64,000 nucleotides of DNA from JBKBIP01 sp046297495. GTDB lineage: Bacteria; Planctomycetota; Planctomycetia; Gemmatales; Gemmataceae. Within the stretch, counting starts at the first letter, position 1, and every line of letters starts with the position of its first letter. Under the pieces are notes generated by a model that had not been told where the DNA came from, searched no databases, and worked only from the letters and a program-made list of their open reading frames with translations. Of the stretch, positions 1-9,279 are shown in pieces. The translations under genes and the position numbers were made by a program. The stretch covers positions 201,561 through 265,560 of the forward strand of contig JBKBIP010000002.1 of assembly GCA_046297495.1 (NCBI GenBank). Direction: 5' to 3'.

Positions 1-153
1 GGGCGTCACTGGTTTGGCGGCGGTCGTCTGTTCCACGTCCGGCTTCGACAGCGGTTTGCCAGGAGCGATGTTCGGCCCCAAATGCTTGGCCGGGTTATGA
101 CAACCGGCGGTAAGCAGCGCGGTCCAAAGCAGGCCGCGGCAGATGGTTTTCAT
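1..153 (-). CDS. Putative lipoprotein, N-terminal 51 residues (cut by window edge)
   Basis: The reading frame starts at 153 on the minus strand and runs off the window. The first residues form a lipoprotein signal: a charged start (MKTICRG), a hydrophobic stretch, and a lipobox LTAGC, so the mature protein would begin at Cys18 and be lipid-anchored. A GGAGG ribosome-binding site lies 5 bases before the ATG. The start overlaps the stop of the upstream gene (ATGA), so the two are probably translationally coupled. The visible mature part is Pro/Lys-rich with no recognisable domain. Function unknown. Confidence 0.7.
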   Translation of the reverse strand, partial: MKTICRGLLWTALLTAGCHNPAKHLGPNIAPGKPLSKPDVEQTTAAKPVTP

Positions 154-731
154 GGTTTCCTCCCCCTGGCCGCCGCGCGACCGTTGCGCTGGTCTTGGGG
201 ACCAGCGGCCATTCCCCGTTCTTCCGTAAGCAGCTCACGCAAATCCGCCTCGGCACCCAGATGATCCTCCAGGATTTGCTCATCCGACTCGAAGATGGGC
301 CGTTGGCCCGGCACAGTCGTCCGTCGCGTGTAGGCGGCATTGGCGCGGCGGTCCAGCTCATCGGCTAGGCGCGTCAGCTTTTCGTCCTGCGTCTGGAACG
401 CGATGTCACGCAGCCGGTCGCAGACCTCCAAGCGGCGGAGCAACGTATTCAGCTCCTGTTCACGCTCGGCGGCGGAATTGGAGAGGGATTCCTCTTGTTC
501 TTCGGGTTGGTCCTTGGCTTGCTGATCCCGTTTCGCCGGTTCGGGTTGCGTCTGCTTTTGGTCCTTGGCTCCGAACCAGCGTTTGAACAAACCGGGCGTG
601 GTCCGGCGTGACGGCTTGGCGTCGTCGTGGTCCTGGCCGCCGCGCGGCTTGGCCGCCGCGCTGAGCAGGATCACGCATATTATCCCCAGCAACAGGACCC
701 CCCGCCACTGCCTAACTCTTGGTTGGCGCAT
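150..731 (-). CDS. Hypothetical membrane-anchored or secreted charged protein
   Basis: This 193-residue protein has a hydrophobic N-terminal segment (about residues 10-26, GVLLLGIICVILLSAAA) acting as signal peptide or membrane anchor. A very polar, Gln/Glu/Lys/Arg-rich region follows (about 30-90), then a probably helical region (LNTLLRRLEVCDRLRD onward) with a predicted coiled-coil look. A strong AGGAGGAG site precedes the ATG. Its stop overlaps the start of the downstream lipoprotein gene by ATGA. I do not recognise a family; the pair looks like a small envelope-associated unit. Confidence 0.65.
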   Translation of the reverse strand: MRQPRVRQWRGVLLLGIICVILLSAAAKPRGGQDHDDAKPSRRTTPGLFKRWFGAKDQKQTQPEPAKRDQQAKDQPEEQEESLSNSAAEREQELNTLLRRLEVCDRLRDIAFQTQDEKLTRLADELDRRANAAYTRRTTVPGQRPIFESDEQILEDHLGAEADLRELLTEERGMAAGPQDQRNGRAAARGRKP

Positions 732-944
732 CCTCTCCTCCTGAGCACGCTACGTCCCCCTGGACCGCTCCCGTTTGGCTCTTCCCCCAGAGCCTGGGAT
801 GCTCCGGCCCACGATACGGCACGGCTGTCGAGATAGTGCGAGAAGGGGGGCGTTATGGCAGAGAATCGCCGATATGTCCAGAGCAATTTTCGGCGGTTTC
901 TCCATGAGCGCTCCAGCCGCTGGCCAGCGCCCGCGCCGGGGGCC

Positions 945-3263
945 TCACTTCGGCCAACCCAAATGCTTGCGCAGAAACGCGAACGTCCCCTGACCGTGGA
1001 TGACGTGGCCGCCATCGAAAAATTCGATCTCGGTGCGTTCGGGTATCTTCAACTTGGCGTAGTGGCGGCGAACCTTGGCGTATTCATAGGCGATCCATTC
1101 ATCGATGCCGACGCGGTCGTCGTGGCCGCGCTCGACCATGAACGGTCGCGGAGCAATCAGGGCCGCCATCTCGGCGTAGTTGAAGGTATGGCCTAGATTG
1201 AACTCGAACATCTCGTATTCGCCGGTGAACATGTAACTGCCAGGAAAATCAATGGACACATTCTTCCAAATCCATTCGTTGAAATCGCCAGAACAGATCG
1301 ACAGACAATAGCCGGGCAAAATAGCCGGCACGCGCATGGCCGTCTTGCCGCCGTAGGACAAGCCGTAGAGAGCGATTTGGTCTCGAGCCACGAACGGCAA
1401 CCCGCCCAACCAAGCGAGCGTCCGTTCATGTTGGCGGATGATGAACGAGAAGAGAGACAACTTGAGCGGATTGGCTTTGCGCTGCAATTGGCGGAAGTCG
1501 TCGCGGCCGATGTAGGGATTCTGGGGGGCATAGACGATGTACCCCAAGTCGGCCAGCTGCGAGCCGAAGGAGTTGTAAGCGCGTGTTTTTTCCTGGGGAT
1601 GGACGACATCCTGTGGACGCCCCTCCAAGCCATGCTGGCAGACGACCACCGGCCGCCTCTCGCCCGGCTTCAGGTCCTTGGGCACGCACAAGATGCCATG
1701 GGCGAAGACATCGGGATAGACATCCAACAGCACTTCGTAGGCCGTCCATTTGTCGGTTTCACAGTACACCCGCGTGCGCGGATTGAGTGGCATAGTCGGA
1801 TCGGGCAGCTTGCCGATGATTTCCTCATGGAAATACTGGCGCAGGGGTTCGATGGATTTTTGATAATTAGCCATCGAGGACATATCCACCTTGGACCAGA
1901 AGAAATCCTGGCGAACGGCTTCGGCGTCACGCATCAGCTTTTGGGTGTGGTTGACGAGCTGCTCGAATTGGCGGCGCTGGCGTTCGGCGGGATTAGGGAA
2001 AGGGTGCGACTTTTTGGGAACGCCTTGATCAGGCACTAAGTTGTCCCAGTTTCCATCCGGATTCAAAAAATGTTCAAGAGAATTGGGTATTTGGAATAAG
2101 GGGTCCTGATGCGCACGGACACGCAATAAAGAGGCCCGGTGAACTCCTGCTAGCTTTTGGATGCGCGCGAATTCTTGATTGACGGCTTCTAGTCCCGGAT
2201 AGACAATCTTCCCCGGTGCCGCGCCGGCTCGTCCCGGCTGAGGCGAGGGCGGGCCGTCAATAGGGAGCCACTTATTGTCTTCGATCTGAAGCCAGCGTTG
2301 CGCCAAACGTTCGTTTCGAGACAAACCATGAGGCCACAAGTAGGCGGCGACTTCCGCATCGCCAAATTCCCTCAGTAGTCCCCATTGGTTGCGATAAATC
2401 GGTTCCTGCCAGAGGTTCTCCCGCGGAGCGAAGTAGGCGTTAACGGAAGTCACTCGAATTCGATCATCTAGCGCGCCGCTGTAGAAGGCCAGCAGTCCGC
2501 CTTCCCGGTAACCGATGACCTTGATGGGAAGTTGCTCGTTTTTTAGGGTAAACCAATTCACCGCCGCCAGCACTTTTTGTGTCTCATAACCGATGACATG
2601 CCGACCCATCTCGTACGACATGCGATAGATAAATTCCCGGTGCGGCTGATTGGTCATACGGCCAATCTTGGGATTGCCGGACCAGGTAGCCTGGCGGTCA
2701 ATCAACGTGGGGACAATCACTCGACAACCATTCTCCGCCAGACGGCGGGCGTACTGCGATTCGCTGGGCAATCCCGGCATCAGTCCGGTCAGCATCTCCG
2801 GCGTCCAGTCGGCGTCCGGGATAGCGACGACGTGGGCGACGATCTTCCCCTTCGGTTCCAGCAACAGCCCTTCGCCATCGACTCCCGCGAACACCGGCCA
2901 GCGCACGGCGAACACCTTGTAGCTATCCGTCTCCGCGACCAAGGCCGATTGCTCCGTGGTCGCCACCAACTCCATCTTAGGCGGCAAACGCTCATCGACG
3001 ACGCCGATGATTTGCTGCAATCGTTGCCGATTCGGCCGCACCGATTTGGTGTAGGCTTCGGGAGAGGAATAATCCAGCTTCCAGAATTGCTGGCGTTTCT
3101 CGACCGCTGCCGCTGTTTGTTTCGTCAAATACTTGTCGATTCCGGCCACCATTTGGACAGCCAAGTCTCCTTCGGTGGTCAATGGTTTGGTGCCCGGCAA
3201 CGGATCAGCCGAGAGAGAGCTAATGAGGATCAACGCGAAAAACAGAGTCAGCACATGGCGCAT
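945..3263 (-). CDS. Secreted tandem alpha/beta-hydrolase (acetylxylan-esterase-like), first domain degenerate
   Basis: The 772-residue protein starts with a clear signal peptide (LTLFFALILISSLSA). The C-terminal half is an alpha/beta hydrolase of the dienelactone-hydrolase/acetyl-esterase type: nucleophile elbow GLSYGG, an acid region around GHDDRVGIDEW, and the catalytic His region FDGGHVIHG. The N-terminal half looks like a second copy of the fold, but its elbow reads GYREGG, with Arg where the nucleophile Ser should be, so it is probably catalytically dead. The RBS GGGAG lies 7 bases before the ATG at 3263. The gene is transcribed divergently from the RluA gene. The substrate is unknown; a secreted ester or glycan-ester hydrolase is inferred. 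Confidence 0.75.
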   Translation of the reverse strand: MRHVLTLFFALILISSLSADPLPGTKPLTTEGDLAVQMVAGIDKYLTKQTAAAVEKRQQFWKLDYSSPEAYTKSVRPNRQRLQQIIGVVDERLPPKMELVATTEQSALVAETDSYKVFAVRWPVFAGVDGEGLLLEPKGKIVAHVVAIPDADWTPEMLTGLMPGLPSESQYARRLAENGCRVIVPTLIDRQATWSGNPKIGRMTNQPHREFIYRMSYEMGRHVIGYETQKVLAAVNWFTLKNEQLPIKVIGYREGGLLAFYSGALDDRIRVTSVNAYFAPRENLWQEPIYRNQWGLLREFGDAEVAAYLWPHGLSRNERLAQRWLQIEDNKWLPIDGPPSPQPGRAGAAPGKIVYPGLEAVNQEFARIQKLAGVHRASLLRVRAHQDPLFQIPNSLEHFLNPDGNWDNLVPDQGVPKKSHPFPNPAERQRRQFEQLVNHTQKLMRDAEAVRQDFFWSKVDMSSMANYQKSIEPLRQYFHEEIIGKLPDPTMPLNPRTRVYCETDKWTAYEVLLDVYPDVFAHGILCVPKDLKPGERRPVVVCQHGLEGRPQDVVHPQEKTRAYNSFGSQLADLGYIVYAPQNPYIGRDDFRQLQRKANPLKLSLFSFIIRQHERTLAWLGGLPFVARDQIALYGLSYGGKTAMRVPAILPGYCLSICSGDFNEWIWKNVSIDFPGSYMFTGEYEMFEFNLGHTFNYAEMAALIAPRPFMVERGHDDRVGIDEWIAYEYAKVRRHYAKLKIPERTEIEFFDGGHVIHGQGTFAFLRKHLGWPK

Positions 3264-3369
3264 GGGTCAACTCCCAATGTCAGGGAATAGCAAATGGTTC
3301 GTGTCGGCCCCTGGCGGATGGGGCCAAGACCTTGGCGATTGATTTTAACATGGGATACAATCCATAAAT

Positions 3370-4062
3370 ATGATGCCGCCACTGGAAATTGTGTTCGAGG
3401 ATAATCACTGCCTCGCTGTCGTCAAGCCGGCGGGAGTGCCGAGCACGCACTTTCAGGGGCGCGCGGAAACGGTGGATCGGGCGGTGAAGCAGTATTTGAA
3501 GGAAAAATACCACAAGCCGGGCAATGTGTTCCTGGGTGTGGTGCATCGCTTGGACAAGCCGGTGTCGGGGGTGTTGTTGTTCGCCCGGACCAGCAAGGCC
3601 GCCGCCCGCTTGTCGGAACAGTTCCGCGCTGGCTCGGTGGAGAAGATTTATTGGGCCATCGTCGAGGGGGAGCCAGCACGCAGCGCCGGCACGCTGGAAG
3701 ATTGGCTGATCAAGGACCAAGATACGCATCGGGTCGAGGTCGTGGAGCCGCACACGCCCGGAGCGCGGCAAGCGCTGCTGCACTATCAATGTCGGGCAGC
3801 GCATCAGGGCTTGGCTTGGCTGGAAGTCCGGCCCCAGACGGGACGCACGCACCAATTGCGCGTGCAGCTGGCCCATCATGGTCATCCGATTCACGGCGAC
3901 GCCCGCTATGGCTCAATCCGTACCTTCCCCCACGCTATCGCCCTGCATGCGCGGTCCTTGACGTTTCTGCATCCGATTCGCAATGAACCCATTACTTTGA
4001 CTGCCGATGTGCCGCGTTCTTGGCGCGGCCGTTTCGCCTATCTGTTTCGAGAGGCACGCTGA
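3370..4062 (+). CDS. RluA-family pseudouridine synthase
   Basis: The 230-residue protein carries the RluA/RsuA catalytic motif HRLDKPVSGVLLFARTS, with the catalytic Asp in HRLD, and the late motif GRTHQLRVQLAHHGHPIHGD. There is no N-terminal S4 RNA-binding domain; the protein starts directly with the core (EIVFEDNHCLAVVKPAGVPS). It converts specific uridines in rRNA or tRNA to pseudouridine; the target site cannot be told from sequence. Its TGA overlaps the next ATG (TGATG), so it is probably coupled to the D-glutamate-cyclase-like gene, a pairing with no obvious functional logic. Confidence 0.88.
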   Translation: MMPPLEIVFEDNHCLAVVKPAGVPSTHFQGRAETVDRAVKQYLKEKYHKPGNVFLGVVHRLDKPVSGVLLFARTSKAAARLSEQFRAGSVEKIYWAIVEGEPARSAGTLEDWLIKDQDTHRVEVVEPHTPGARQALLHYQCRAAHQGLAWLEVRPQTGRTHQLRVQLAHHGHPIHGDARYGSIRTFPHAIALHARSLTFLHPIRNEPITLTADVPRSWRGRFAYLFREAR

Positions 4063-5972
4063 TGAGCACCTTGAGTTTGACGGAAATTCTGGACTTGATC
4101 CAAGTCGATGTCGGCAAACGGGGCTTGCGGACCGATCCGCATGACAATCTGATCACTGCATCCGCTGGTGATTTCGAGAGTGCTTGCCAGAGCCTGGCGG
4201 AAACGACCGATCCCGCCGTAGCCATCGTCACCGGCTTTTTCATCCCTCATGCTGATCCCCCCAGCAGCGAGACGGACGGCCCATTGGGGGCACTGTTCCT
4301 GGCCCGCGCGTTGGCTCCCTTGGGAATCAAGGTGGTGCTGGTGACGGATGAATTTTGCCGGCCGGCCCTGGAAGCAGGGATTGGCGCGTGTGGTCTGCGC
4401 AAGTCGGTGCCGCTGATCGTCTTGCCGACCCTGGCGGATGCCGCCAGCCTGTCCACGGATGCCTACTGGGATTGGTTCGCCGAGCGAGCGGGCCGACTGA
4501 CGCATCTCGTCGCCTTGGAGCGCGTTGGTCCCAGCCATACTCCCGCCACCATCAAGGCTCAAGCGGGCGAGAATGCGGCGCTGGTCGAGCAATTCTTACG
4601 ACAGGTGCCGGAATCTAGTTTCAACTGCTGCCACACCATGAATGGACGCGACATCACCGCTCAGATGAGTCCCGCCCACCATCTCTTTCATGCTATCCAT
4701 CAGGGACAATTGCCGATCACGACCATCGGCATCGGCGACGGCGGCAACGAGATCGGCATGGGCAAGGTGTCCTGGGACACGATCCGCCGCAACATCCCCG
4801 GCGGGGCCAAAGTAGCGTGCCGGACGGCGACCGATCACTTGATCGTCTGCGGCGTGAGCAACTGGGGAGGCTACGGCTTGGCAGTGGGAGCGCGGCAGCT
4901 ACTGGGACAACCTCTGGAGGAAGATTTCTTCGATATGGAACAGGAACGCCGGCTCTTGCAAGTCATGGTCGAAAAAGGGCCGTTGGTGGACGGCGTGACT
5001 GGCCAACCGACCGCCACCGTCGATGGCCTGAGTTTTGAGCATTACATCGAGCCGCTGTGCCGGATGGGAGGCAAGCAAGAAATCATTCAGGCACGGGCGA
5101 GCGGGGATCCTGAGGCCTCCGATCCCTCGCCACAACCAGGGGCCTCACGGCCTCCGCTTACCTGCTCCGCGCCGGCCGCCGATGTATCTGCTTGGCGCCA
5201 CCTCACCGGCTCTGAGGTGCGCCGCTGGGCGGCCAGTGGTCAGTTCCAGGGACCGACGCCGGGGCTGGCGCTGGGCTACGTGCAAGCCAACCTCGTCATC
5301 GTGCCGCGCCAGCTGGCTTTCGATTTTCTCCTGTTTTGCCAGCGCAACCCCAAGCCCTGCCCTCTACTCGATGTCACTGATCCGGGCTCCCCGGAGCCGA
5401 AACTCATCGCGCCGGGGGCCGACGTGCGGACCGATGTGTCGCGCTATTGTGTCTATCGGGATGGGGAACTCGTCGATGAACCCACCGATCTGCACGCTTA
5501 CTGGCGTGATGACCTAGTGGCCTTTCTCATTGGTTGTTCCTTCACCTTCGAAAACGCGCTCATGCAAGGGAGAGTGCCGGTGCGTCACATTCAGGAAGGA
5601 CGGAATGTTCCCATGTACCGGACCAACATCCCGTGCCGTCCCGCTGGCGTCTTTCATGGCCCGATGGTGGTGTCGATGCGGCCGATGACACCGGCCCAGG
5701 CCATTGAAGCGACGATTATTTGTCAAAAATTCACCCAGGCCCACGGCGCCCCCGTCCACTTCGGCGATCCCGCCGCCATTGGCATCACCGACATTCACCA
5801 TCCCGATTTCGGCGATCCGGTGACCATTCATTCCAACGAAGTGCCTGTCTTTTGGGCTTGCGGCGTCACTCCGCAAGTAGTGGCGATGGCCGCCAAGCCG
5901 TCCTTGATGATCACGCACAAACCGGGGCATATGTTTGTCACGGATATCATGGACCATGAGTTGGCGGAGTGA
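4062..5972 (+). CDS. D-glutamate cyclase-like fusion, DUF4392 then DUF1445 (order reversed versus animal DGLUCY)
   Basis: The start at 4062 overlaps the upstream stop; an ATG at 4020 lies inside the RluA gene and is less likely. The 636-residue product has two recognisable halves. Roughly residues 1-345 match the glutamate-cyclase C-terminal domain (DUF4392), with TGFFIPHADPPSSETDGP and TIGIGDGGNEIGMGKV. A Pro/Ser-rich linker follows. Roughly 385-636 match the YcsI/DUF1445 'hydro-lyase' family, with FQGPTPGLALGYVQANLVI and CQRNPKPCPLLDVTDPG. In animals both domains are joined as DGLUCY, which makes 5-oxo-D-proline from D-glutamate, but there DUF1445 comes first. Likely role: D-glutamate removal (inference from the family). 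Confidence 0.82.
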   Translation: MSTLSLTEILDLIQVDVGKRGLRTDPHDNLITASAGDFESACQSLAETTDPAVAIVTGFFIPHADPPSSETDGPLGALFLARALAPLGIKVVLVTDEFCRPALEAGIGACGLRKSVPLIVLPTLADAASLSTDAYWDWFAERAGRLTHLVALERVGPSHTPATIKAQAGENAALVEQFLRQVPESSFNCCHTMNGRDITAQMSPAHHLFHAIHQGQLPITTIGIGDGGNEIGMGKVSWDTIRRNIPGGAKVACRTATDHLIVCGVSNWGGYGLAVGARQLLGQPLEEDFFDMEQERRLLQVMVEKGPLVDGVTGQPTATVDGLSFEHYIEPLCRMGGKQEIIQARASGDPEASDPSPQPGASRPPLTCSAPAADVSAWRHLTGSEVRRWAASGQFQGPTPGLALGYVQANLVIVPRQLAFDFLLFCQRNPKPCPLLDVTDPGSPEPKLIAPGADVRTDVSRYCVYRDGELVDEPTDLHAYWRDDLVAFLIGCSFTFENALMQGRVPVRHIQEGRNVPMYRTNIPCRPAGVFHGPMVVSMRPMTPAQAIEATIICQKFTQAHGAPVHFGDPAAIGITDIHHPDFGDPVTIHSNEVPVFWACGVTPQVVAMAAKPSLMITHKPGHMFVTDIMDHELAE

Positions 5973-5994
5973 GAGGGCGCGGAGACGCAATCGT

Positions 5995-7575
5995 TCAATG
6001 CCTTGGCGGATTCCCTGGCACCGCCGGCGTGCCGCGCCGTTTGAGATAAGCTTCCAATCCCTTGCCAAGCCGGTCGGCGGCTAGTGACAGAATGAGGTAA
6101 ATGATGGCGGCGTAAATCAGCATCTCCGGCACGATGAAGCGTGACTTGCCGATGCCCAACGCTACCTGCAACAATTCGGGCACGCCGATGACGCTAACGA
6201 GGCAACTATCTTTGAGCATGGCCACCAGATCGTTGATGACCGGCGGCAGGATGATGCGGAAGCTCTGGGGCAGGACGACCAGAACGAACGCTTGCCGCTC
6301 GCTCATGCCGATGGACAAGGCCGCTTCGCGCTGTCCCTTGGGGACCGCCTCGATGCCCGCCCGGTGAATCTCGGCCTCGTAGGCGGCGTAATTGGCGCTG
6401 AGGCACAAGACGCCGACAGCCAAATTGGGCCAGGTCAGCAGATTGCCCAAGCCCAGCTCCTGACCAATCTGCGGCAGCGAATAGTAGATCAAGTAAATCT
6501 GCACCAGCAACGGCGTGCCGCGCATGACCTGAATGTAAGCTACCGCCGGCCAGCGCAGCAGCACATTCCGCGACCGAGCCAGCAAGGCCAGCACCAGGCC
6601 AGCCATCAGGGCCAGCGGCATGCTCAAGGCGGTCAGCAATAACGTGTATTGGGCCGCTTTGAGAAGCGCGATCAGGATGTGGCCGGAGTGGTCGCTCGGC
6701 AGCGCGGCCGCGTCCGGGGTCTCGGTCGGGGTATTCACCACGGCGCCGGCCACGATGCCAAGCTGCTCCTGGGCCGGCGTCCAGATGCTCCATTTCTGGT
6801 AAATCTCCCCCAGCTCGCCGGATTGTTTCATCACGTCGAGAATGTGATTGATTTCCGCTAATAATTCCATATCTTCCAAGCGGACGGCGGCGGCATATTC
6901 GCCAGGGCTGAACGTGCCCGGGACGTTGTGCAATTGGGCGTCCTTGCCAGCGTAGTAGGTGGCGATGATCGATTCCGCCAACGCCGCCTCGGCCCGGCCT
7001 AGCTTGACTTCGGTGTAAGGGGTCAGGGAATCGTCGTATTCCAAAATCAAATCGTCCGGCCAACCGTTTTCTTTCAGGACATCCACCGAGGCGCTGCCGT
7101 TCAACACGGCGATCTTCTTCCCTTTGAGGTCGTCCAGGCTGCGGTACTTGGCTTGATCCGCCGCGCGGACGGTCAGTTGTTGTTCATAAGCGTAGTAGGG
7201 AGTCGTGAACGCGATGACCTTGGCCCGTTCGTCGTTGACCTCCAGCCCATTGAGCACCAGGTCGGTGCGGTGCGCTTTCATATTGTCAATCAAGGCCAGC
7301 CAATCGCCGCGCACCAGGACCGGTTTCACTCCCAGATGGGCGGCGACGCGGTCCATGATGTCCACTTCGAAACCAATGACACGCTGGGGGTCGTTGGGAT
7401 CGACATAGGCGAACGGCGCACCGCCGCTGGGGTCGGCTCCCCAACGCAGCACCCCTTCGTGCCGGATGCGTTCCAGGGTCGAGCGTGGTGGAGCGCGAAA
7501 GAGATAGAACCAGGCCACTCCAACCACCATCACAACCGGCAGGACCAGCAACCAGTGTGCGCGCGCCGCGAGCAT
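5995..7575 (-). CDS. Polar amino-acid ABC transporter, substrate-binding protein fused to permease
   Basis: The 526-residue protein begins with one membrane anchor (LLVLPVVMVVGVAWFYLF). A periplasmic amino-acid-binding domain (SBP family 3) follows over about residues 35-265, with FAYVDPNDPQRVIGFEVDIM and MKAHRTDLVLNGLEV. The rest is a His/Glu/Gln/Arg-type permease with several transmembrane helices and the PLLVQIYLIYYSLPQ and AALSIGMSERQAFVLVVLPQ segments, the latter being the ATPase-docking loop. No ATP-binding subunit is encoded nearby, so it must come from elsewhere. It lies 21 bases downstream of the M20 peptidase gene, suggesting an operon, and converges with the D-glutamate-cyclase-like gene. 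Confidence 0.87.
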   Translation of the reverse strand: MLAARAHWLLVLPVVMVVGVAWFYLFRAPPRSTLERIRHEGVLRWGADPSGGAPFAYVDPNDPQRVIGFEVDIMDRVAAHLGVKPVLVRGDWLALIDNMKAHRTDLVLNGLEVNDERAKVIAFTTPYYAYEQQLTVRAADQAKYRSLDDLKGKKIAVLNGSASVDVLKENGWPDDLILEYDDSLTPYTEVKLGRAEAALAESIIATYYAGKDAQLHNVPGTFSPGEYAAAVRLEDMELLAEINHILDVMKQSGELGEIYQKWSIWTPAQEQLGIVAGAVVNTPTETPDAAALPSDHSGHILIALLKAAQYTLLLTALSMPLALMAGLVLALLARSRNVLLRWPAVAYIQVMRGTPLLVQIYLIYYSLPQIGQELGLGNLLTWPNLAVGVLCLSANYAAYEAEIHRAGIEAVPKGQREAALSIGMSERQAFVLVVLPQSFRIILPPVINDLVAMLKDSCLVSVIGVPELLQVALGIGKSRFIVPEMLIYAAIIYLILSLAADRLGKGLEAYLKRRGTPAVPGNPPRH

Positions 7576-7596
7576 CGTTTCGGATTCTCCTTGCTA

Positions 7597-8997
7597 TCAC
7601 TTCACCGCGCCATTGGGCAAATGGGCAAGATTATGGAACAGATGAACCAAGGAAGCGGTCAGTTTCTTGAAATCCCCTTCGTGTAGGCTCTCGTTGGGAG
7701 CGTGGGCATTGCTCTTGGGGTCCTCGATGCCGAGGAGCAAGGCCGGCGCGCCGCCGAACAAATCTGCCAAGGGGCCGACGAAGCCGATGGTGCCGCCGCA
7801 GCCGATAGCCACCGCTTCTTTCTTGAACCCCCCCTTCATGGCTGACAGGGCCGCCTCGAACGCTGGACCTCGCGGATCGGTGAACCACCATTTGACCGCC
7901 TTGCCCTGCTCCTTGACTGTCACCTTTGCCCCCCAGGGTGGATTGTCCATCAGGAACGTCTTGAGCTGTTCGACGACTTCCTTCGGTTCTTGATCGGGGA
8001 CGATCCGGCAACTGATCAGGGCCGAGGCTTTGGGCAAGACCTGGTTCGAGGCTCCTCGGATCGAGCTGGCTTCCTGTGCAATGATCGTGATGGCCGGTTT
8101 GCGCCAGGTTTGCTCATACGGATGCACCCCTTTTTCGGTGGCGAAGCGGACACCCGCCAAGGCCCCGATTGTCTTGCGCCAGTCGTCGGTGTCGGCGGGA
8201 AGCGACTGCAACGCCTTGCGCTCGGCGGCGGTCATGGGGCGGACCCGGTCGTAGTAGCCTGGCACTGGCAGCGGGCCGTTGTCCCAAAAGAGCCGCGATA
8301 GCACGACGTTCAACGCCAAGGCGGCGTCGGCGATGACGCCTCCCGCCATGCCGCTATGCACGGGAATCTTGGCCGTCTCCACGTCCACCCGCAGCGTCAC
8401 CACGCCGCGCAAGGCGTAGGTGATGCACGGCAAACCGACTTCGATATTTTCCGTGTCACACACCACAATGACATCGGAGAGTAACTGTTTCTTGTGTTCC
8501 TTGAAAAAGGTCAGCAAGTTGCTGGAGCCGATTTCTTCCTCCCCCTCGACGACCATTTTGACATTGACCGGCAACTGCCCCTCGGTTTCCAGATAAGCGG
8601 CGATGGCGCCGAGCTGGGCGGAGATGGCTCCCTTGTCGTCGGCGGCTCCTCGGCCAAAAAGCCGGCCGCCGCGCCGCGTCAACGTCCACGGATCGGATTT
8701 CCATTGCGTGGCGAAGTTGACTGGCTGCACGTCATGATGGGCATAGAGAAACACCGTTGGCTTGCCGGGAGCGTCCAGCCATTCGCCGAAAGCGTAAGGG
8801 TTGGAGATGCCGCAGCGCAAGGTTCGCACGTTGCGCAGCCCGGCGCGGCGCATCTGCTCGCACACCAGCTCCGCGCACTTGTCCACTTCTTTCTGATGGT
8901 CGCCGTCGGTGCTGATACTCGGCACCGCCACCAGCTCGGCCAAATCCTTGATGATTCGGTCGTGATTTTTCGCCAACCAATCCAAGGCCATTTGCAT
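7597..8997 (-). CDS. M20-family metallopeptidase (dipeptidase)
   Basis: The 466-residue enzyme shows the M20 di-zinc motifs: YAHHDVQPV, GRGAADDKGAISA, and EGEEEIGSSNL with the catalytic Glu and a metal-binding Glu. Later come the lid/dimerisation region (PVHSGMAGG) and a C-terminal metal-site region (GIEDPKSNAHAPNESL). It should hydrolyse dipeptides or N-acylated amino acids in the cytoplasm. The start at 8997 (MQMALDW) is preferred over an upstream in-frame start at 9057, because the extra 20 residues do not match the family. Together with the downstream amino-acid receptor/permease gene it suggests peptide and amino-acid scavenging. Confidence 0.88.
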   Translation of the reverse strand: MQMALDWLAKNHDRIIKDLAELVAVPSISTDGDHQKEVDKCAELVCEQMRRAGLRNVRTLRCGISNPYAFGEWLDAPGKPTVFLYAHHDVQPVNFATQWKSDPWTLTRRGGRLFGRGAADDKGAISAQLGAIAAYLETEGQLPVNVKMVVEGEEEIGSSNLLTFFKEHKKQLLSDVIVVCDTENIEVGLPCITYALRGVVTLRVDVETAKIPVHSGMAGGVIADAALALNVVLSRLFWDNGPLPVPGYYDRVRPMTAAERKALQSLPADTDDWRKTIGALAGVRFATEKGVHPYEQTWRKPAITIIAQEASSIRGASNQVLPKASALISCRIVPDQEPKEVVEQLKTFLMDNPPWGAKVTVKEQGKAVKWWFTDPRGPAFEAALSAMKGGFKKEAVAIGCGGTIGFVGPLADLFGGAPALLLGIEDPKSNAHAPNESLHEGDFKKLTASLVHLFHNLAHLPNGAVK

Positions 8998-9120
8998 GAT
9001 AAGATTCCCACGACAAGTACCCACGATACCACTTATCCCAGTGCCGACAGTGAGCATGATAGAGCGATATGCCGGTACGAGCTAGTGCGGGATGGTGGGA
9101 TTTCGTGTCTTGGTTTGATG

Positions 9121-9166
9121 ATGGATTGTCTCGCGTGGATAGATCGCGTGCGCGAAACGATGAATC
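9121..9166. repeat. Dispersed intergenic hairpin, copy 1
   Basis: The left arm is degenerate (atggattgtctcgcg) and the right arm is consensus (gcgcgaaacgatgaatc, 9150-9166). The length is about 46 bp. It is the same family as the copies at 9228, 10987, 15966, 24971, 30833, 34585, 39443, 43823 and 59934. Confidence 0.65.
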
Positions 9167-9227
9167 ACCGCGCGACGACGCTTGAGGGGAATTCGGGAAC
9201 AATCGGTTCGACAAGACGAATCGCCTT

Positions 9228-9279
9228 GATTCATCGTTTCGCGTTCGCGGCCGGCAGTCCATGTGAACCGATCCAATCA
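9228..9279. repeat. Dispersed intergenic hairpin, copy 2
   Basis: The left arm gattcatcgtttcgcg (9228-9243) is consensus and the right arm is decayed (gaaccgatccaatca, 9265-9279). It lies head-to-head with copy 1. Confidence 0.65.

Noticed and set aside
6206..7063. Minus-strand open frame of 285 codons
   Set aside because: It is a shifted frame within the ABC receptor/permease gene, with no motifs.
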